Shown piece by piece: positions 1 to 8,444 of a stretch of 62,838 nt of DNA (positions are counted from its first letter, which is position 1; each line of letters starts with the position of its first letter). Made by a program: the position numbers and the translations under genes. The notes under the pieces were generated by a model that saw nothing but the letters and a program-made list of their open reading frames with translations, was not told where the DNA came from and did no database searches. Source of the stretch: an uncultured Eubacteriales bacterium (GTDB lineage: Bacteria > Bacillota > Clostridia > Oscillospirales > Acutalibacteraceae). The stretch lies in assembly GCA_900316025.1 (NCBI GenBank), contig ONBJ01000001.1:1-62838 (forward strand). The letters are read 5' to 3'.

Positions 1-1133
1 ATAACAAATGTCTGATAATCCTGATATGATTTATCAACATAAGCTGTTATCCTGATATTATCGTCCAGCATTTCAGCCTGCATACTTTTAAGCTTTACGC
101 ACCTTGAAATTTCTGCAAAGCCGTCACCCTCTACAGAGGTTTTTGCGGAAATTCCTCCGAATATTTTTGGTGAGATATAATAAATAACCTTGTCTACTAT
201 TCCCTGCTTAAAGGCATTGAAAGCAAGTGTTCCGCCGCCCTCTATAAGTATGCTGTCAATACCCATACTTCCTAAATTATCCATAAGACTGTCAAGGTCA
301 ACTCTTCCGCAGTACTCTCTTACTCTTAGAATTTCTGCTCCCATTTTTTTTAGTAAAGACGCTTTTATACTGTCCTCGTCCTGCAACGTTGCGATGATTG
401 TTCTGTATTTGTCGGCTGTCTGAACTATATTTGAATCAGTCGGTATTCTGAGGTTTGAATCTACTATTATTCTTACAGGTGAGGTCAGCCCCTCTGTACG
501 GCAGTTAAGCATAGGATTGTCGGCGATAACTGTATTGATACCCACCATAATTCCGCTCATATAATGTCTGAGCATATGTACCTCTTCACGGGCTTTTTCG
601 TTGGAAATCCACTTTGACTTTCCTGTATATGTAGCAATTTTTCCGTCAAGCGTAACGGCAGACTTGTATAATACAAAAGGTCTTTTTTCGGTTATGTATT
701 TCATAAAGACTTCGTTAAGTCTTATGCTTTCTTTTTCAAGAAGTCCTGTGCGTACTTCTATACCAGCATTTTTTAATTTTTCTATACCACGTCCGCTTAC
801 AAGAGGGTTAGGGTCTTTTGCTCCTATTACAACTCTTCCGATTTTTTCCTTGACTATTCTGTCTGCACACGGCGGCGTTTTTCCCGTATGACTGCAAGGC
901 TCTAAGGTAACGTACATTGTCGCTCCTTCAACGCTTTCCTCTGCACTGTCGAATGCGTTTACTTCAGCGTGCCAGTCACCGTATTTTTTGTGATAACCCT
1001 CTCCTATAATTCTTCCGTCCTTTACTATTACAGCTCCTACCATCGGATTTGGAGAAGTAAATCCTCTCGCCTTTTCCGCAAGCTGTAATGCGTATCTCAT
1101 ATATGAATAGTCATCTTGTGTAAAAATGCTCAT
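1..1133 (-). CDS. ribD: RibD, riboflavin deaminase/reductase (3' part outside window)
   Basis: Bifunctional diaminohydroxyphosphoribosylaminopyrimidine deaminase and 5-amino-6-(5-phosphoribosylamino)uracil reductase, two steps of cytosolic riboflavin synthesis. The N-terminal deaminase shows the zinc motif HAEVNAF and further on EPCSHTGKTPPC. The reductase domain follows, and the reading frame stays open to the left edge, so the gene is cut there. The ATG at 1131-1133 has AGGTGA just upstream. It is the first gene after an FMN riboswitch and terminator, so expression should fall when FMN is plentiful. Other rib genes probably follow beyond the edge. Confidence 0.95.
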   Translation of the reverse strand, partial: MSIFTQDDYSYMRYALQLAEKARGFTSPNPMVGAVIVKDGRIIGEGYHKKYGDWHAEVNAFDSAEESVEGATMYVTLEPCSHTGKTPPCADRIVKEKIGRVVIGAKDPNPLVSGRGIEKLKNAGIEVRTGLLEKESIRLNEVFMKYITEKRPFVLYKSAVTLDGKIATYTGKSKWISNEKAREEVHMLRHYMSGIMVGINTVIADNPMLNCRTEGLTSPVRIIVDSNLRIPTDSNIVQTADKYRTIIATLQDEDSIKASLLKKMGAEILRVREYCGRVDLDSLMDNLGSMGIDSILIEGGGTLAFNAFKQGIVDKVIYYISPKIFGGISAKTSVEGDGFAEISRCVKLKSMQAEMLDDNIRITAYVDKSYQDYQTFV

Positions 1134-1170
1134 CTGAAATTCACCTGCCTGTAAAAATATATGCTTGAAA

Positions 1171-1201
1171 ATAAAAAACGTAACGCTGTGAGGCATTACG
1201 T
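1171..1201 (-). terminator. Intrinsic terminator in the rib leader
   Basis: Read on the minus strand, ACGTAATGC and GCGTTACGT form a stem with one G-U pair and a 6-nt loop, followed by TTTTTTAT. It lies between the FMN aptamer and ribD, where the expression platform of a transcription-terminating riboswitch is expected. Confidence 0.8.
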
Positions 1202-1272
1202 CCTTAATTTCCGATAAAATTCCCTGGCGGTTATTTAAAACTAATCCAAAATATTCCGAAACAATCCGCCAC

Positions 1273-1380
1273 AGGTTTCTATCGTCCGGACTGTACCGTC
1301 GGCTTTGGATTTTCACCAAATCAGCTTTCTGCTCGTGGGCTTTTACCACCGGTGAGGACTTTCACCCCGCCTCGAAACCT
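1273..1380 (-). promoter_or_regulatory. FMN riboswitch (RFN element)
   Basis: On the minus strand the conserved RFN blocks appear in order: AGGTTTC closing stem, GGGGTGAAAGTCC, ACCGGTGGTAAAAGCCC, ACGAGC, TTGGTGAAAATCCAA, AGCCGACGGTACAGTCC, GGACGATAG, and GAAACCT closing the P1 stem. This matches the known FMN aptamer core. It sits in the ribD leader upstream of an intrinsic terminator, so FMN binding should favour termination. Confidence 0.95.
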
Positions 1381-1424
1381 TAACTTTTTTTGTAAAAACT
1401 GAATAGTTTTTCGCTACAGTTATA

Positions 1425-1452
1425 ATTATATCACTGCTTTTAAAAATGTCAA
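1425..1452 (-). promoter_or_regulatory. Sigma-A promoter of the rib operon
   Basis: On the minus strand TTGACA (1447-1452) and TATAAT (1425-1430) are both perfect consensus hexamers with a 16-bp spacer. Transcription would start around 1418 and run into the FMN riboswitch. Confidence 0.85.
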
Positions 1453-1485
1453 CAAATAAATCAGCGTAACCTTCGGCTTACAGCA

Positions 1486-1587
1486 GGGGGCGATTGCCGT
1501 CCCCGTGAAGAATTTCACGGGCATTCACCTTGCTTTGCAAGGTGAACAATCAAAATACTTCGTATTTTGATTGCGGCAATCGCCCCC
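1486..1587. repeat. Three-arm cloverleaf repeat, copy 1
   Basis: Outer inverted repeat GGGGGCGATTGCCG (1486-1499) with CGGCAATCGCCCCC (1574-1587). The interior holds three hairpins: CCCGTGAA/TTCACGGG, TTCACCTTGC/GCAAGGTGAA and AATCAAAATAC/GTATTTTGATT, with loops of 3-4 nt. It lies between the rib promoter and the 3' end of yfbR. Seven further copies occur in the window. Confidence 0.9.
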
Positions 1588-1637
1588 ACTTTGGTTTCAG
1601 ATACAGCCTTGGTTCAGGTCAGTATAAAAAAATGGGT

Positions 1638-2225
1638 TTATTTTTGTTCATCAAGAGTAAGCTCATATGCCGGGAACATCTCCTGCATAAAGACTTTAAC
1701 CTCGGGCAAATCGATTTTTTCTATAGCTCTGAGCTTTGACTGCTTTATCTTTGAGTACTCGGCATTACCCATAATAAGCTCTTCCGTACATTTTATAAGT
1801 GCGGATATGGTATCGGCAGCCTTTACATATTTCCACAGCAGAAGTTCGTCCTCATTCTCGCAGAGTATACTTTTGTATTCTGCGGCTATATCATCGGGAA
1901 GCATTTTGAGCAGACTTAGCCTTGCCTGTTCTTCAAGCTCTTTATAGGCATTGGTTATGGTACGGTTATCATATTTTACAGGTGTAGGCAAATCTCCCGT
2001 TATTATTTCGCTTACATCGTGAAACATAGCAAGCACAGCAAGACGTTCGGGATTTATACTTCCGTCAAACCTCTTGTTGTTTATTACGCCCAGTGCGTGG
2101 GCCACCATTGCAACTTCAAGAGAATGCTCGCTTAAATTTTCGTTTCTCGTATTTTTCATCAGTCCCCATCGATGAATATACTTAATCCTCGACATCATAG
2201 CATAAAAGCTGTATATCTCACTCAT
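1638..2225 (-). CDS. yfbR: YfbR-type 5'-deoxynucleotidase (HD domain)
   Basis: Hydrolyses deoxyribonucleoside 5'-monophosphates in the cytosol, helping nucleotide balance. The 195-residue product matches E. coli YfbR closely in length and motifs: RWGLM, ENLSEHSLEVAMVAHAL (metal-binding His), MFHDVSEIITGDLPTPVKY (HD motif) and a late KAADTISALIKC helix. It is the last gene of a minus-strand run after DUF1877 (31-bp gap) and DUF1015. Nothing in the sequence shows its regulation. Confidence 0.9.
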   Translation of the reverse strand: MSEIYSFYAMMSRIKYIHRWGLMKNTRNENLSEHSLEVAMVAHALGVINNKRFDGSINPERLAVLAMFHDVSEIITGDLPTPVKYDNRTITNAYKELEEQARLSLLKMLPDDIAAEYKSILCENEDELLLWKYVKAADTISALIKCTEELIMGNAEYSKIKQSKLRAIEKIDLPEVKVFMQEMFPAYELTLDEQK

Positions 2226-2256
2226 ATTACCACTCTTTTAAATCATAAAATCTAAA

Positions 2257-2745
2257 TCAGTCTATATAAAACGCAACGTCAAGACCTCTGGCAGCAGCTT
2301 CAAAAAAGAATTTCCTCATTTCATCAAAATATCCGTAAACATAATCAAAAAATTCTTCTTCGTCCTCTCCGTATACCAAAGGATATATACGAACGCTGAC
2401 CATTTTCTTAAAATCGAAAATCTTGCGGAACTCTGCCTCGTCCATAGTTTTCATTGCTTCTGCAATTTCCTTTACTTCCTTTGCACTTATAAAAGAAAGC
2501 GGAAACTCATACGGAATTATATAGTCACTGCCTATAACGAGATTTCCCCAAGGGGGTTCGCCTGTTTCGTCCGTTTCGCCTGTAGTGCCTGTGAGAGTAA
2601 ACTGTATTGCCTGCCACGTTTTGTCTATATCAAGCTGTTCGCTTTCGTCAAGTTTATCAATAAATTTGTACAGGTCAAGCTTCCCGAATTTCATTCTTCT
2701 CATATTTGTAGAGGAAGTCCTGAAATAATGTCCTATCATACCCAT
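2257..2745 (-). CDS. DUF1877 (YfbM-like) protein
   Basis: Cytosolic 162-residue protein of unknown function. The start MGMIGHYFR and the stretch LDIDKTWQAIQFTLTGT match the E. coli YfbM/DUF1877 pattern (MGMIGYF..., RLDIDKRWDFLHFGLTGT). There is no signal peptide or membrane segment. It lies between DUF1015 and yfbR with gaps of about 25-30 bp, suggesting co-transcription. E. coli names both proteins in the same yfb series, but I infer no shared function from that. Confidence 0.8.
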   Translation of the reverse strand: MGMIGHYFRTSSTNMRRMKFGKLDLYKFIDKLDESEQLDIDKTWQAIQFTLTGTTGETDETGEPPWGNLVIGSDYIIPYEFPLSFISAKEVKEIAEAMKTMDEAEFRKIFDFKKMVSVRIYPLVYGEDEEEFFDYVYGYFDEMRKFFFEAAARGLDVAFYID

Positions 2746-2768
2746 AATAATTACTCCAAAGCGAAAAA

Positions 2769-4052
2769 TCAGTCATCGAGCTTGTTCATAACCATACCTG
2801 TAATCATCTTGGGATAGAAATATGTCGATTTCTGAGGCATTTTTTCGCCGTTTGAGGCTACGTCCCTTATCTCGGAAACTCTTGTGGGATTGAGAATAAA
2901 TGCACACTGAACCTTTCCGCTGTCTACGCTTTCTACTGCCTCGTCAAAGATTTTTGTATAGGTAAGGTTAATCTGCTTAGCCATATTGTCTGCATCTATG
3001 CCGAAAATTTTCTCAAGAACAAGCGTATGGAGAACTGTTACATCAAGCTGCTGAGTTGCACTGCTTGCATTCGGAAGAAGCTCTCTGATAACCTGCATAT
3101 CCTTCAATACAAGAAGATTGTACTTTTTGTTTCCTGAGTAGAAAGCATATGCCTTTTTGCCCTCTTTGTAAAGTCCCATAAGAACTTCTTCGGCACTGTT
3201 TATATCGTCATATTCTGTAACCTCGAAATACTCTCTGCACTTTTCAAGAACCTTTTCTGCATCAAAATCCTTCAAATCACGTACAAGACGGTGTGTAGGG
3301 AATACAACCAGTCCGGGGTGTTCCATATCTACAAGCATCATCATCTGATAGTCACAGCCATCGCCCTCTTTTGCAAGTCCCTGCTCTCTCATATAGTTTC
3401 TGTAGTTGAGTGCTGTTTCATATCTGTGATGTCCGTCTGCTATGTAAAGCTTTCTGTCTGCAAAATCATCACAAATCTGATTTACGGCAGCTTCGTCTGT
3501 TATTATCCACATTCTGTGGATTACGCCCTCACCGTCAGTAAGCTGAATGTCAGGTTCTTTGTCGGAAAGCTTGTCTATTGTTGAAAGAGTACCCTTGCCG
3601 CCGTCCATATACAGGGAATATATCTGACTGAAATTACAGTTGGTTGCTTTCATAAGATTAAATCTGTCCTCTTTAGCCTTGGAAAGCGTAAATTCATGAG
3701 GAAGTATTACTCCCTTGCTGAATTCCTCTATCTTTACACGGCATATTATACCCTTTATACTCTTTCTTTCGCCGTATGCGGTAAACTCTTCTTCATATAT
3801 GTATATAGCAGGCTTATCCTCTGTGAAAAGAATTTCATCTCTGAGCCACTCGTTGAGAATTTCGGCAGCCTTGCCGTATCTGTCCTCACCCTTGGGAAGC
3901 TCCAGACGGATTATATTGTAAGGATTTGTCTTTATATATTCCTCTCTCTGCTCATCGCTTATTATATCGTAAGGCGGACAAACAAGCTTGCTGATATCTC
4001 CTGCCTTTTCGCAGTTAAATCTCATACCCTTATACGCTTTAACAACTGCCAT
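2769..4052 (-). CDS. DUF1015 family protein
   Basis: Soluble protein of 427 residues of the DUF1015 (COG4198) family. It opens with MAVVKAYKGMRFN and VCPPYDIIS, typical of the family. Near residue 205 it carries the signature YIADGHHRYETAL; the DGHHR pattern resembles the nucleotide-binding loop of ParB-like kinase folds, so a kinase-type activity is possible but unproven. The ATG is preceded by AAGGAGAG. It leads the DUF1015-DUF1877-yfbR run. No biochemical role can be assigned from sequence alone. Confidence 0.8.
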   Translation of the reverse strand: MAVVKAYKGMRFNCEKAGDISKLVCPPYDIISDEQREEYIKTNPYNIIRLELPKGEDRYGKAAEILNEWLRDEILFTEDKPAIYIYEEEFTAYGERKSIKGIICRVKIEEFSKGVILPHEFTLSKAKEDRFNLMKATNCNFSQIYSLYMDGGKGTLSTIDKLSDKEPDIQLTDGEGVIHRMWIITDEAAVNQICDDFADRKLYIADGHHRYETALNYRNYMREQGLAKEGDGCDYQMMMLVDMEHPGLVVFPTHRLVRDLKDFDAEKVLEKCREYFEVTEYDDINSAEEVLMGLYKEGKKAYAFYSGNKKYNLLVLKDMQVIRELLPNASSATQQLDVTVLHTLVLEKIFGIDADNMAKQINLTYTKIFDEAVESVDSGKVQCAFILNPTRVSEIRDVASNGEKMPQKSTYFYPKMITGMVMNKLDD

Positions 4053-4113
4053 AACAAAATCTCTCCTTAAAATAAAGAATAATTTATAATCTGAACAAGC
4101 TTAAAAGCTCAAT

Positions 4114-5226
4114 TCATACTGATTTTTTATTTTTTCCGAACTCTGGAAAGCTTTTAACAAACGGCATAAACCTGTTTATAATCAGAACTATGACTGTTTC
4201 AATAGCCACAAGTATTATAAATACGACTGCCAGTCTTAAAAGCTGCGGCGGGAAAAAATTTATAAATGAACATACCTTTTTTATCAGGGTTTCAAAATAG
4301 AATGCAAAATCTATAGCGGCTCTGTTGTGAGTTGCCATTATTACAAGAGAATTCATTCCCAGAAAGCTTATAAATCTCAGCTTATGCGGAAATGCCCTGC
4401 ACATAAGAATAACGGCAAACGAACCCGAAAATGAGCAGATATAATATAAAAACGGATTGCCTATCTGCAAAAGACATATGTTTACTGAAGAGTTAAATCT
4501 GAAAAGTATAATATCTGCCGCAAGTAAAATCAGACCTGCCGAAAATACATAAACAGGGTGATTTTCTACTATGTCAGAAGACAGAAGCTTATATGCAAAA
4601 AATCCTGCATATATGAAAACACAGGTAATAAATGCACGTACAGAATAAAGAAATACAAGAAAAAATATATCTCCTGCGGTGCTTTTATATGACATCTTAG
4701 ATACATCAGGATAAACATAAACAGCCAGCAAAGAAGTAATAACAGGCGTAACCGCAACAAATATAAATCGGTTTACCTTTAGCTTTTCAAGAGCAAAAAA
4801 CAAAATTTCAGTAAAAAACAATGCCGGCAGATACCATAAAGCATTGTACCCCTTTAAAGTAAGCGTTCTCATAATTGTAACCTGCAAGTCGAACGTACTT
4901 CCCGAATTAAGAAAAATCATCTCCAGAACCTGCAAAGCAAGTGCAATTACAGAAAGCATAAAATACGGATATATTATAGTCTTTAACTTTTTTATGAAAA
5001 GCTCCTTAAATGTCTGCTTTTCCCATTTCCTGCTGTAACCGAAAATTATTCCTGTAATTATAAAAAACAGCGGCATATGAAACGAAAATATAAAGTCATA
5101 AAGCTGTATGGAAATATGCGGTTCTCCGTAAAACGGAAAATGTCCCAGCATAACAATCAGTATTCCTATTCCCTTTGCGAGGTCGAGATAATCCAGTCTT
5201 TTTCCGCTCAAAGCTTTTTCTTTCAT
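4114..5226 (-). CDS. Acyltransferase 3 family membrane protein
   Basis: Integral membrane O-acyltransferase of about 370 residues with roughly ten hydrophobic segments. The start of the domain, RLDYLDLAKGIGILIVMLGH, followed by FSFHMPLFFIITGIIFGY, is the hallmark of acyltransferase family 3 (OafA, WecH, fucose O-acetylase group), including the catalytic-region His. It probably transfers an acetyl group to a surface glycan or wall polymer; the acceptor is unknown. I chose the ATG at 5224-5226 because GGAGAG lies 5 bp upstream. A GTG ten codons earlier (5254-5256) lacks a good ribosome site. Confidence 0.85.
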   Translation of the reverse strand: MKEKALSGKRLDYLDLAKGIGILIVMLGHFPFYGEPHISIQLYDFIFSFHMPLFFIITGIIFGYSRKWEKQTFKELFIKKLKTIIYPYFMLSVIALALQVLEMIFLNSGSTFDLQVTIMRTLTLKGYNALWYLPALFFTEILFFALEKLKVNRFIFVAVTPVITSLLAVYVYPDVSKMSYKSTAGDIFFLVFLYSVRAFITCVFIYAGFFAYKLLSSDIVENHPVYVFSAGLILLAADIILFRFNSSVNICLLQIGNPFLYYICSFSGSFAVILMCRAFPHKLRFISFLGMNSLVIMATHNRAAIDFAFYFETLIKKVCSFINFFPPQLLRLAVVFIILVAIETVIVLIINRFMPFVKSFPEFGKNKKSV

Positions 5227-5352
5227 ACACACTCTCCGATTTATAAATTCAGTCACGAACTTTTCATTCTTATTACTCCCTGACTATTTTATATAATCTT
5301 AAGAAAAAGGTCAATATAAAGTATAAATTTATTTTTTCAATGATATGCCGTG

Positions 5353-5382
5353 TTGAAATTATTTATAAAATTATGCTATAAT
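5353..5382 (+). promoter_or_regulatory. Sigma-A promoter of the S26 peptidase gene
   Basis: TTGAAA (5353-5358), 18-bp spacer, TATAAT (5377-5382). The predicted start near 5389 leaves a leader of about 27 nt before the ATG at 5416. Confidence 0.7.
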
Positions 5383-5415
5383 TACTTATACTTTTAGGTG
5401 AGGCTGATTAAAAAT

Positions 5416-5892
5416 ATGAACGCTTCAAAAAAACTCGTGAAAAAAGAAAAGCTCTCAGAGCTTATAAGCGAAACAATAAAATATGAAAACGGTGTATTTT
5501 ACCTCACAGTAACTGGAACAAGTATGACTCCTACGCTTTACTCGGACAGTTCCTCTGTAGCTCTTGTTTCAGTCGAAAGAAAGCCTGTAAGAAAATACGA
5601 CATAGTTCTTTTTAAAAGAGATAACGGAGATATAGTTCTGCACAGAGTAATAAAAATCCTGTCTGACGGACAACTTCTCATCAACGGTGACAGTCAGGTA
5701 TGGACGGAAACAGTAAAGGCGGAAAACATAATAGCAGTTGTAAAAAGCTATAACAAGAACAACAGAGCTGTAAAGTGCAGCGGTATACGCTTTTTCTGCA
5801 AATCGGCAGTATGGTGTTTACTGCGGCCTTTTCGTCCGAAAATATTCAAACTTTCGGCAACCTTAAAGCGTTTTATCCGCTTTAAAAATTAG
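5416..5892 (+). CDS. Soluble S24/S26 signal-peptidase-like protein
   Basis: A 158-residue protein with the S26 fold. The nucleophile region reads VTGTSMTPTLYSD. Where bacterial signal peptidases use a Lys general base it has DIVLHRVIKI, the His form seen in SipW and ER-type signal peptidases. A later INGDSQ box fits the family. Unlike SipW it has no N-terminal membrane anchor; only a weakly hydrophobic C-terminal stretch (RFFCKSAVWCLLRPF) is present. The ATG at 5416 follows AGGTGAGG; a GTG at 5398 has no ribosome site. No obvious substrate or maturation partner lies next to it. Confidence 0.75.
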   Translation: MNASKKLVKKEKLSELISETIKYENGVFYLTVTGTSMTPTLYSDSSSVALVSVERKPVRKYDIVLFKRDNGDIVLHRVIKILSDGQLLINGDSQVWTETVKAENIIAVVKSYNKNNRAVKCSGIRFFCKSAVWCLLRPFRPKIFKLSATLKRFIRFKN

Positions 5893-5954
5893 AAGCTGAT
5901 TTATCCCCTTTCTCACCTTCAATTTGTTAAGATTTTTGCAAAGCTGCGTAAAAA

Positions 5955-6056
5955 TGCGGCGATTGCAGTCGTCAAAAGCATAGCTTTTGACAAATTTAAA
6001 AGCTATGCTTTTAAATTTCCTCGTGAATTTATTCACGAGGGACTGCAATCGCCGCA
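5955..6056. repeat. Three-arm cloverleaf repeat, copy 2
   Basis: A perfect 16-bp outer stem, TGCGGCGATTGCAGTC (5955-5970) with GACTGCAATCGCCGCA (6041-6056). The interior is tiled exactly by three hairpins at 5971-5991 (GTCAAAAGC arms), 5992-6018 (AAATTTAAAAGC arms) and 6019-6040 (CCTCGTGAAT arms), leaving no unpaired bases between them. It sits between convergent genes. Confidence 0.9.
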
Positions 6057-6090
6057 GGTTGGGTTACATATATAAGCTTCTGTACAAAAA

Positions 6091-6840
6091 TTATCCTATA
6101 AACATCTGAACCCAGTATTTTATACCGTTATGTTCGTAGTATCCAATACCTATGCCACTGAAATTACCATTCAGAACGTTAGCTTTATGTCCTTCCGAGT
6201 TCATCCAGCCTTTAACAACTGCTTCAGGTGAGGTATATCCTGATGCAATATTTTCTCCGAGGAAGCGATAAGAGATATTTTTTTCTTTAACTACCGAGAA
6301 GCAATCCTGACCGTTAGGACGGGTATGAGAAAATGTTTGAGAAATTTCCATAGCTCTTATATTTGCCACACCGCACATATCCTCTCTTTTTACCAACTGA
6401 TTAAGTCCAGCCTTTTCACGTTCAATATTAGTCAGACGTACAACTTCGTCTATGTAAGATGAGGCGGCATTATCATCGTTTTCCGTATTCTGAGGGACTG
6501 TCGGTTCAGTTGCAGCTTCGTGAGGAGCAGTATCATCATTATTATCATTGTTGGTATAGGGAATATCTGTAGGATTTTCAACATCATTAATACTGTTTTC
6601 TTCTGATGAAGGTACTGTATTACAATTTTGGTTAAAAAGCAAACAACAATTATTTGATATGCTTTGCGGTGAAAGTTTGTCTGTACAGTTAGCTGTGTTA
6701 GAAATACATATCACCTTACAATTTGAATCCTGAAATATACAAGAGTACTCCGCACATGCTGCGATAGGTGTCAGCAACATAGCATAAGATATGGTTGCTG
6801 TGCATAAAACTGCCGATATTAATTTTTTGCCCTTTTTCAT
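6091..6840 (-). CDS. Secreted CAP-domain protein (SCP/PR1, YkwD-like) with Cys-rich N region
   Basis: Exported protein of 249 residues. The start MKKGKKLISAVLC and a hydrophobic stretch ending near AACA form a signal peptide; AGGAG precedes this ATG. Next comes a Cys-rich region with seven Cys in about 45 residues (about 30-75), then an acidic Thr/Pro/Asn linker, then a CAP domain with NIEREKAGL, FSHTRPNGQDCF, GENIASGY, VKGWMNSEGHKANVLN and a WVQMFIG end. CAP proteins of this type are common extracellular or spore-coat-associated proteins in Bacillota; the exact role is unknown. An upstream in-frame ATG at 6943-6945 would bury the signal peptide. Confidence 0.85.
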   Translation of the reverse strand: MKKGKKLISAVLCTATISYAMLLTPIAACAEYSCIFQDSNCKVICISNTANCTDKLSPQSISNNCCLLFNQNCNTVPSSEENSINDVENPTDIPYTNNDNNDDTAPHEAATEPTVPQNTENDDNAASSYIDEVVRLTNIEREKAGLNQLVKREDMCGVANIRAMEISQTFSHTRPNGQDCFSVVKEKNISYRFLGENIASGYTSPEAVVKGWMNSEGHKANVLNGNFSGIGIGYYEHNGIKYWVQMFIG

Positions 6841-6886
6841 AAAAACAACTCCTAAAAAATCTACAGTAATTTTATACTGTACAAAC

Positions 6887-6915
6887 ATAATACACCTAAA
6901 GCAGATAATTTTCAA
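6887..6915 (-). promoter_or_regulatory. Sigma-A promoter of the CAP-domain gene
   Basis: On the minus strand TTGAAA (6910-6915), 17-bp spacer, TATTAT (6887-6892). It lies about 45 bp before the chosen start and inside the extended upstream frame, which supports the downstream start. Confidence 0.65.
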
Positions 6916-7065
6916 TAAAATATTGAAATTACATATATTTTTCAAATTTTACATTATATAGCAATATTTTAATATTTATATAAAACCTCATAAAAGGATA
7001 CTTTTTATCGTTGGCTGTAAATTTTTTATTTGAAAATAACACCTTTAATTATTTTATACAAATAC

Positions 7066-7102
7066 TTACGGCTTCGCTGCAATTACCGCAGCGAAGCCGT
7101 AA
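7066..7102 (-). terminator. 15-bp hairpin downstream of the EamA gene
   Basis: TTACGGCTTCGCTGC (7066-7080) and GCAGCGAAGCCGTAA (7088-7102) pair perfectly around a 7-nt loop. It is placed where the pantothenate/EamA operon should end, but the following T-run is weak. The GGCTTCGCT motif also occurs in the flanks of some cloverleaf copies, so it may be a repeat remnant acting as terminator. Confidence 0.6.
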
Positions 7103-7110
7103 ACCTAATT

Positions 7111-8004
7111 TTAATTTTCAGATAAGGCTCTCTTTTTTTTATTGTAAAGAAACATAATTACTGCCATAGAACATATTATTGTATATCCTGCCCAGCTTAA
7201 AATATCGGGAATTTGTCCGAATACCATAAAGCCAAGCGAAGCGGCAAAAATTATCTGAGAGTAGTCATATACAGAAATTTCTCTGGCAGGAGCGTGACAG
7301 TATGCCGCCGTAATAGTGAACTGACCTCCTGCTGCCGAAAGTCCTGCCAGCAGTAAAAATATAAGCTGCTGCCAGCTCATAGGTACAAATCCGACTATAA
7401 GAAAAGGAAGTGTAACCGCACAGGAAAAAGCCGAGAAAAAGAAAACAATCACCGCACCTTTTACATTTTTCTGTCCCAGCATTCTTACAAAAGTATATGC
7501 TATACCTGCACACATTCCGCCAAAAAGTCCTGCAAAAGCAGGAACAGTATCCGCATTGGCAAAGCTTGGCTTTACTACAAGCATAGCTCCTGCAAATGCC
7601 GCAGCTACTATAATAATCTGAACAGGCTTAATTTTTTCCTTCAGTAAAATTACGCTGAATATTATTGCAAAAAACGGGGACATCTTATTCAGAATTGATG
7701 CGTCCGCAAGGTCAAGCTGTCCCAACGCATAGAAATTGCACAGAACCCCTGCCGTTCCGAATGACGCACGAAGTATAAGCGGAAGCACTGCATTTGCAGG
7801 AATTTGTATCCTTTCGCCGTCCCTGACAAGAATAATTCCTGCAAACAGAAACGCTACAAAATTTCTGAAAAAGCTCTTTTGCAGTGAAGGAAGGTTTCCC
7901 GAAAGCTGTACGAACATATTCATAAGAGCAAAGAAAAACGCTGATAAAACAATCAGTACAATTCCCTTATATAACGGTCTGATATTTTTTAGTTTATCAA
8001 TCAT
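7111..8004 (-). CDS. EamA/DMT-family transporter
   Basis: Integral membrane protein of 297 residues with ten predicted helices arranged as two EamA repeats of about 140 residues (start KGIVLIVLSAFFFALMNMF). The drug/metabolite transporter family moves small metabolites, usually outward. It starts 19 bp after the panD stop, on the same strand, and so closes the pan operon. That position suggests a substrate linked to pantothenate, beta-alanine or a precursor; this is inference. The C-terminus is a basic stretch (NKKKRAL), as expected for a cytosolic end. Confidence 0.85.
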   Translation of the reverse strand: MIDKLKNIRPLYKGIVLIVLSAFFFALMNMFVQLSGNLPSLQKSFFRNFVAFLFAGIILVRDGERIQIPANAVLPLILRASFGTAGVLCNFYALGQLDLADASILNKMSPFFAIIFSVILLKEKIKPVQIIIVAAAFAGAMLVVKPSFANADTVPAFAGLFGGMCAGIAYTFVRMLGQKNVKGAVIVFFFSAFSCAVTLPFLIVGFVPMSWQQLIFLLLAGLSAAGGQFTITAAYCHAPAREISVYDYSQIIFAASLGFMVFGQIPDILSWAGYTIICSMAVIMFLYNKKKRALSEN

Positions 8005-8023
8005 ACTTCTGTTCCCGAAAACT

Positions 8024-8422
8024 TTACTTTATCATATCTTCACTTAATACACCATATTTTTCATAGTGTACTTTTTTTACTATCCTGTTATCACCATCTA
8101 CAAAAATGACCTTCGGTCTGTGAGAAGATACACTGCTTTCCTCAATCTGACAATATGACATAATTATAACGTGGTCGCCTGTCTGCACACATCGTGCGGC
8201 AGCTCCGTTAAGGCAAATCATACCCGAATTTCTTTCTCCTGCTATTGTATATGTTTCCAGCCTGTTTCCGTTGTCAACGTCAACAACCTGTACCTTTTCG
8301 TATTCATATATTCCTGCCGCCTCCATCAGCGTGGGGTCTATTGTAATACTTCCTATATAGTTAAGCTCCGACTGCGTTACAACTGCACGGTGTATCTTGC
8401 CCTTTAACATCGTAATCTGCAT
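8024..8422 (-). CDS. panD: Aspartate 1-decarboxylase
   Basis: Makes beta-alanine from L-aspartate for pantothenate. The proenzyme is 132 residues. Self-cleavage should occur at G24-S25 in YIGSITID, leaving a pyruvoyl group on S25. K9 (LKGKIHRA), the [10 protein letters not shown] strand and [11 protein letters not shown] block match the family. It starts 22 bp after panC. The order panG-panB-panC-panD supplies both halves of pantothenate. Confidence 0.95.
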   Translation of the reverse strand: MQITMLKGKIHRAVVTQSELNYIGSITIDPTLMEAAGIYEYEKVQVVDVDNGNRLETYTIAGERNSGMICLNGAAARCVQTGDHVIIMSYCQIEESSVSSHRPKVIFVDGDNRIVKKVHYEKYGVLSEDMIK

Positions 8423-8444
8423 ATATTTCAGCCTCTCATAAAAT

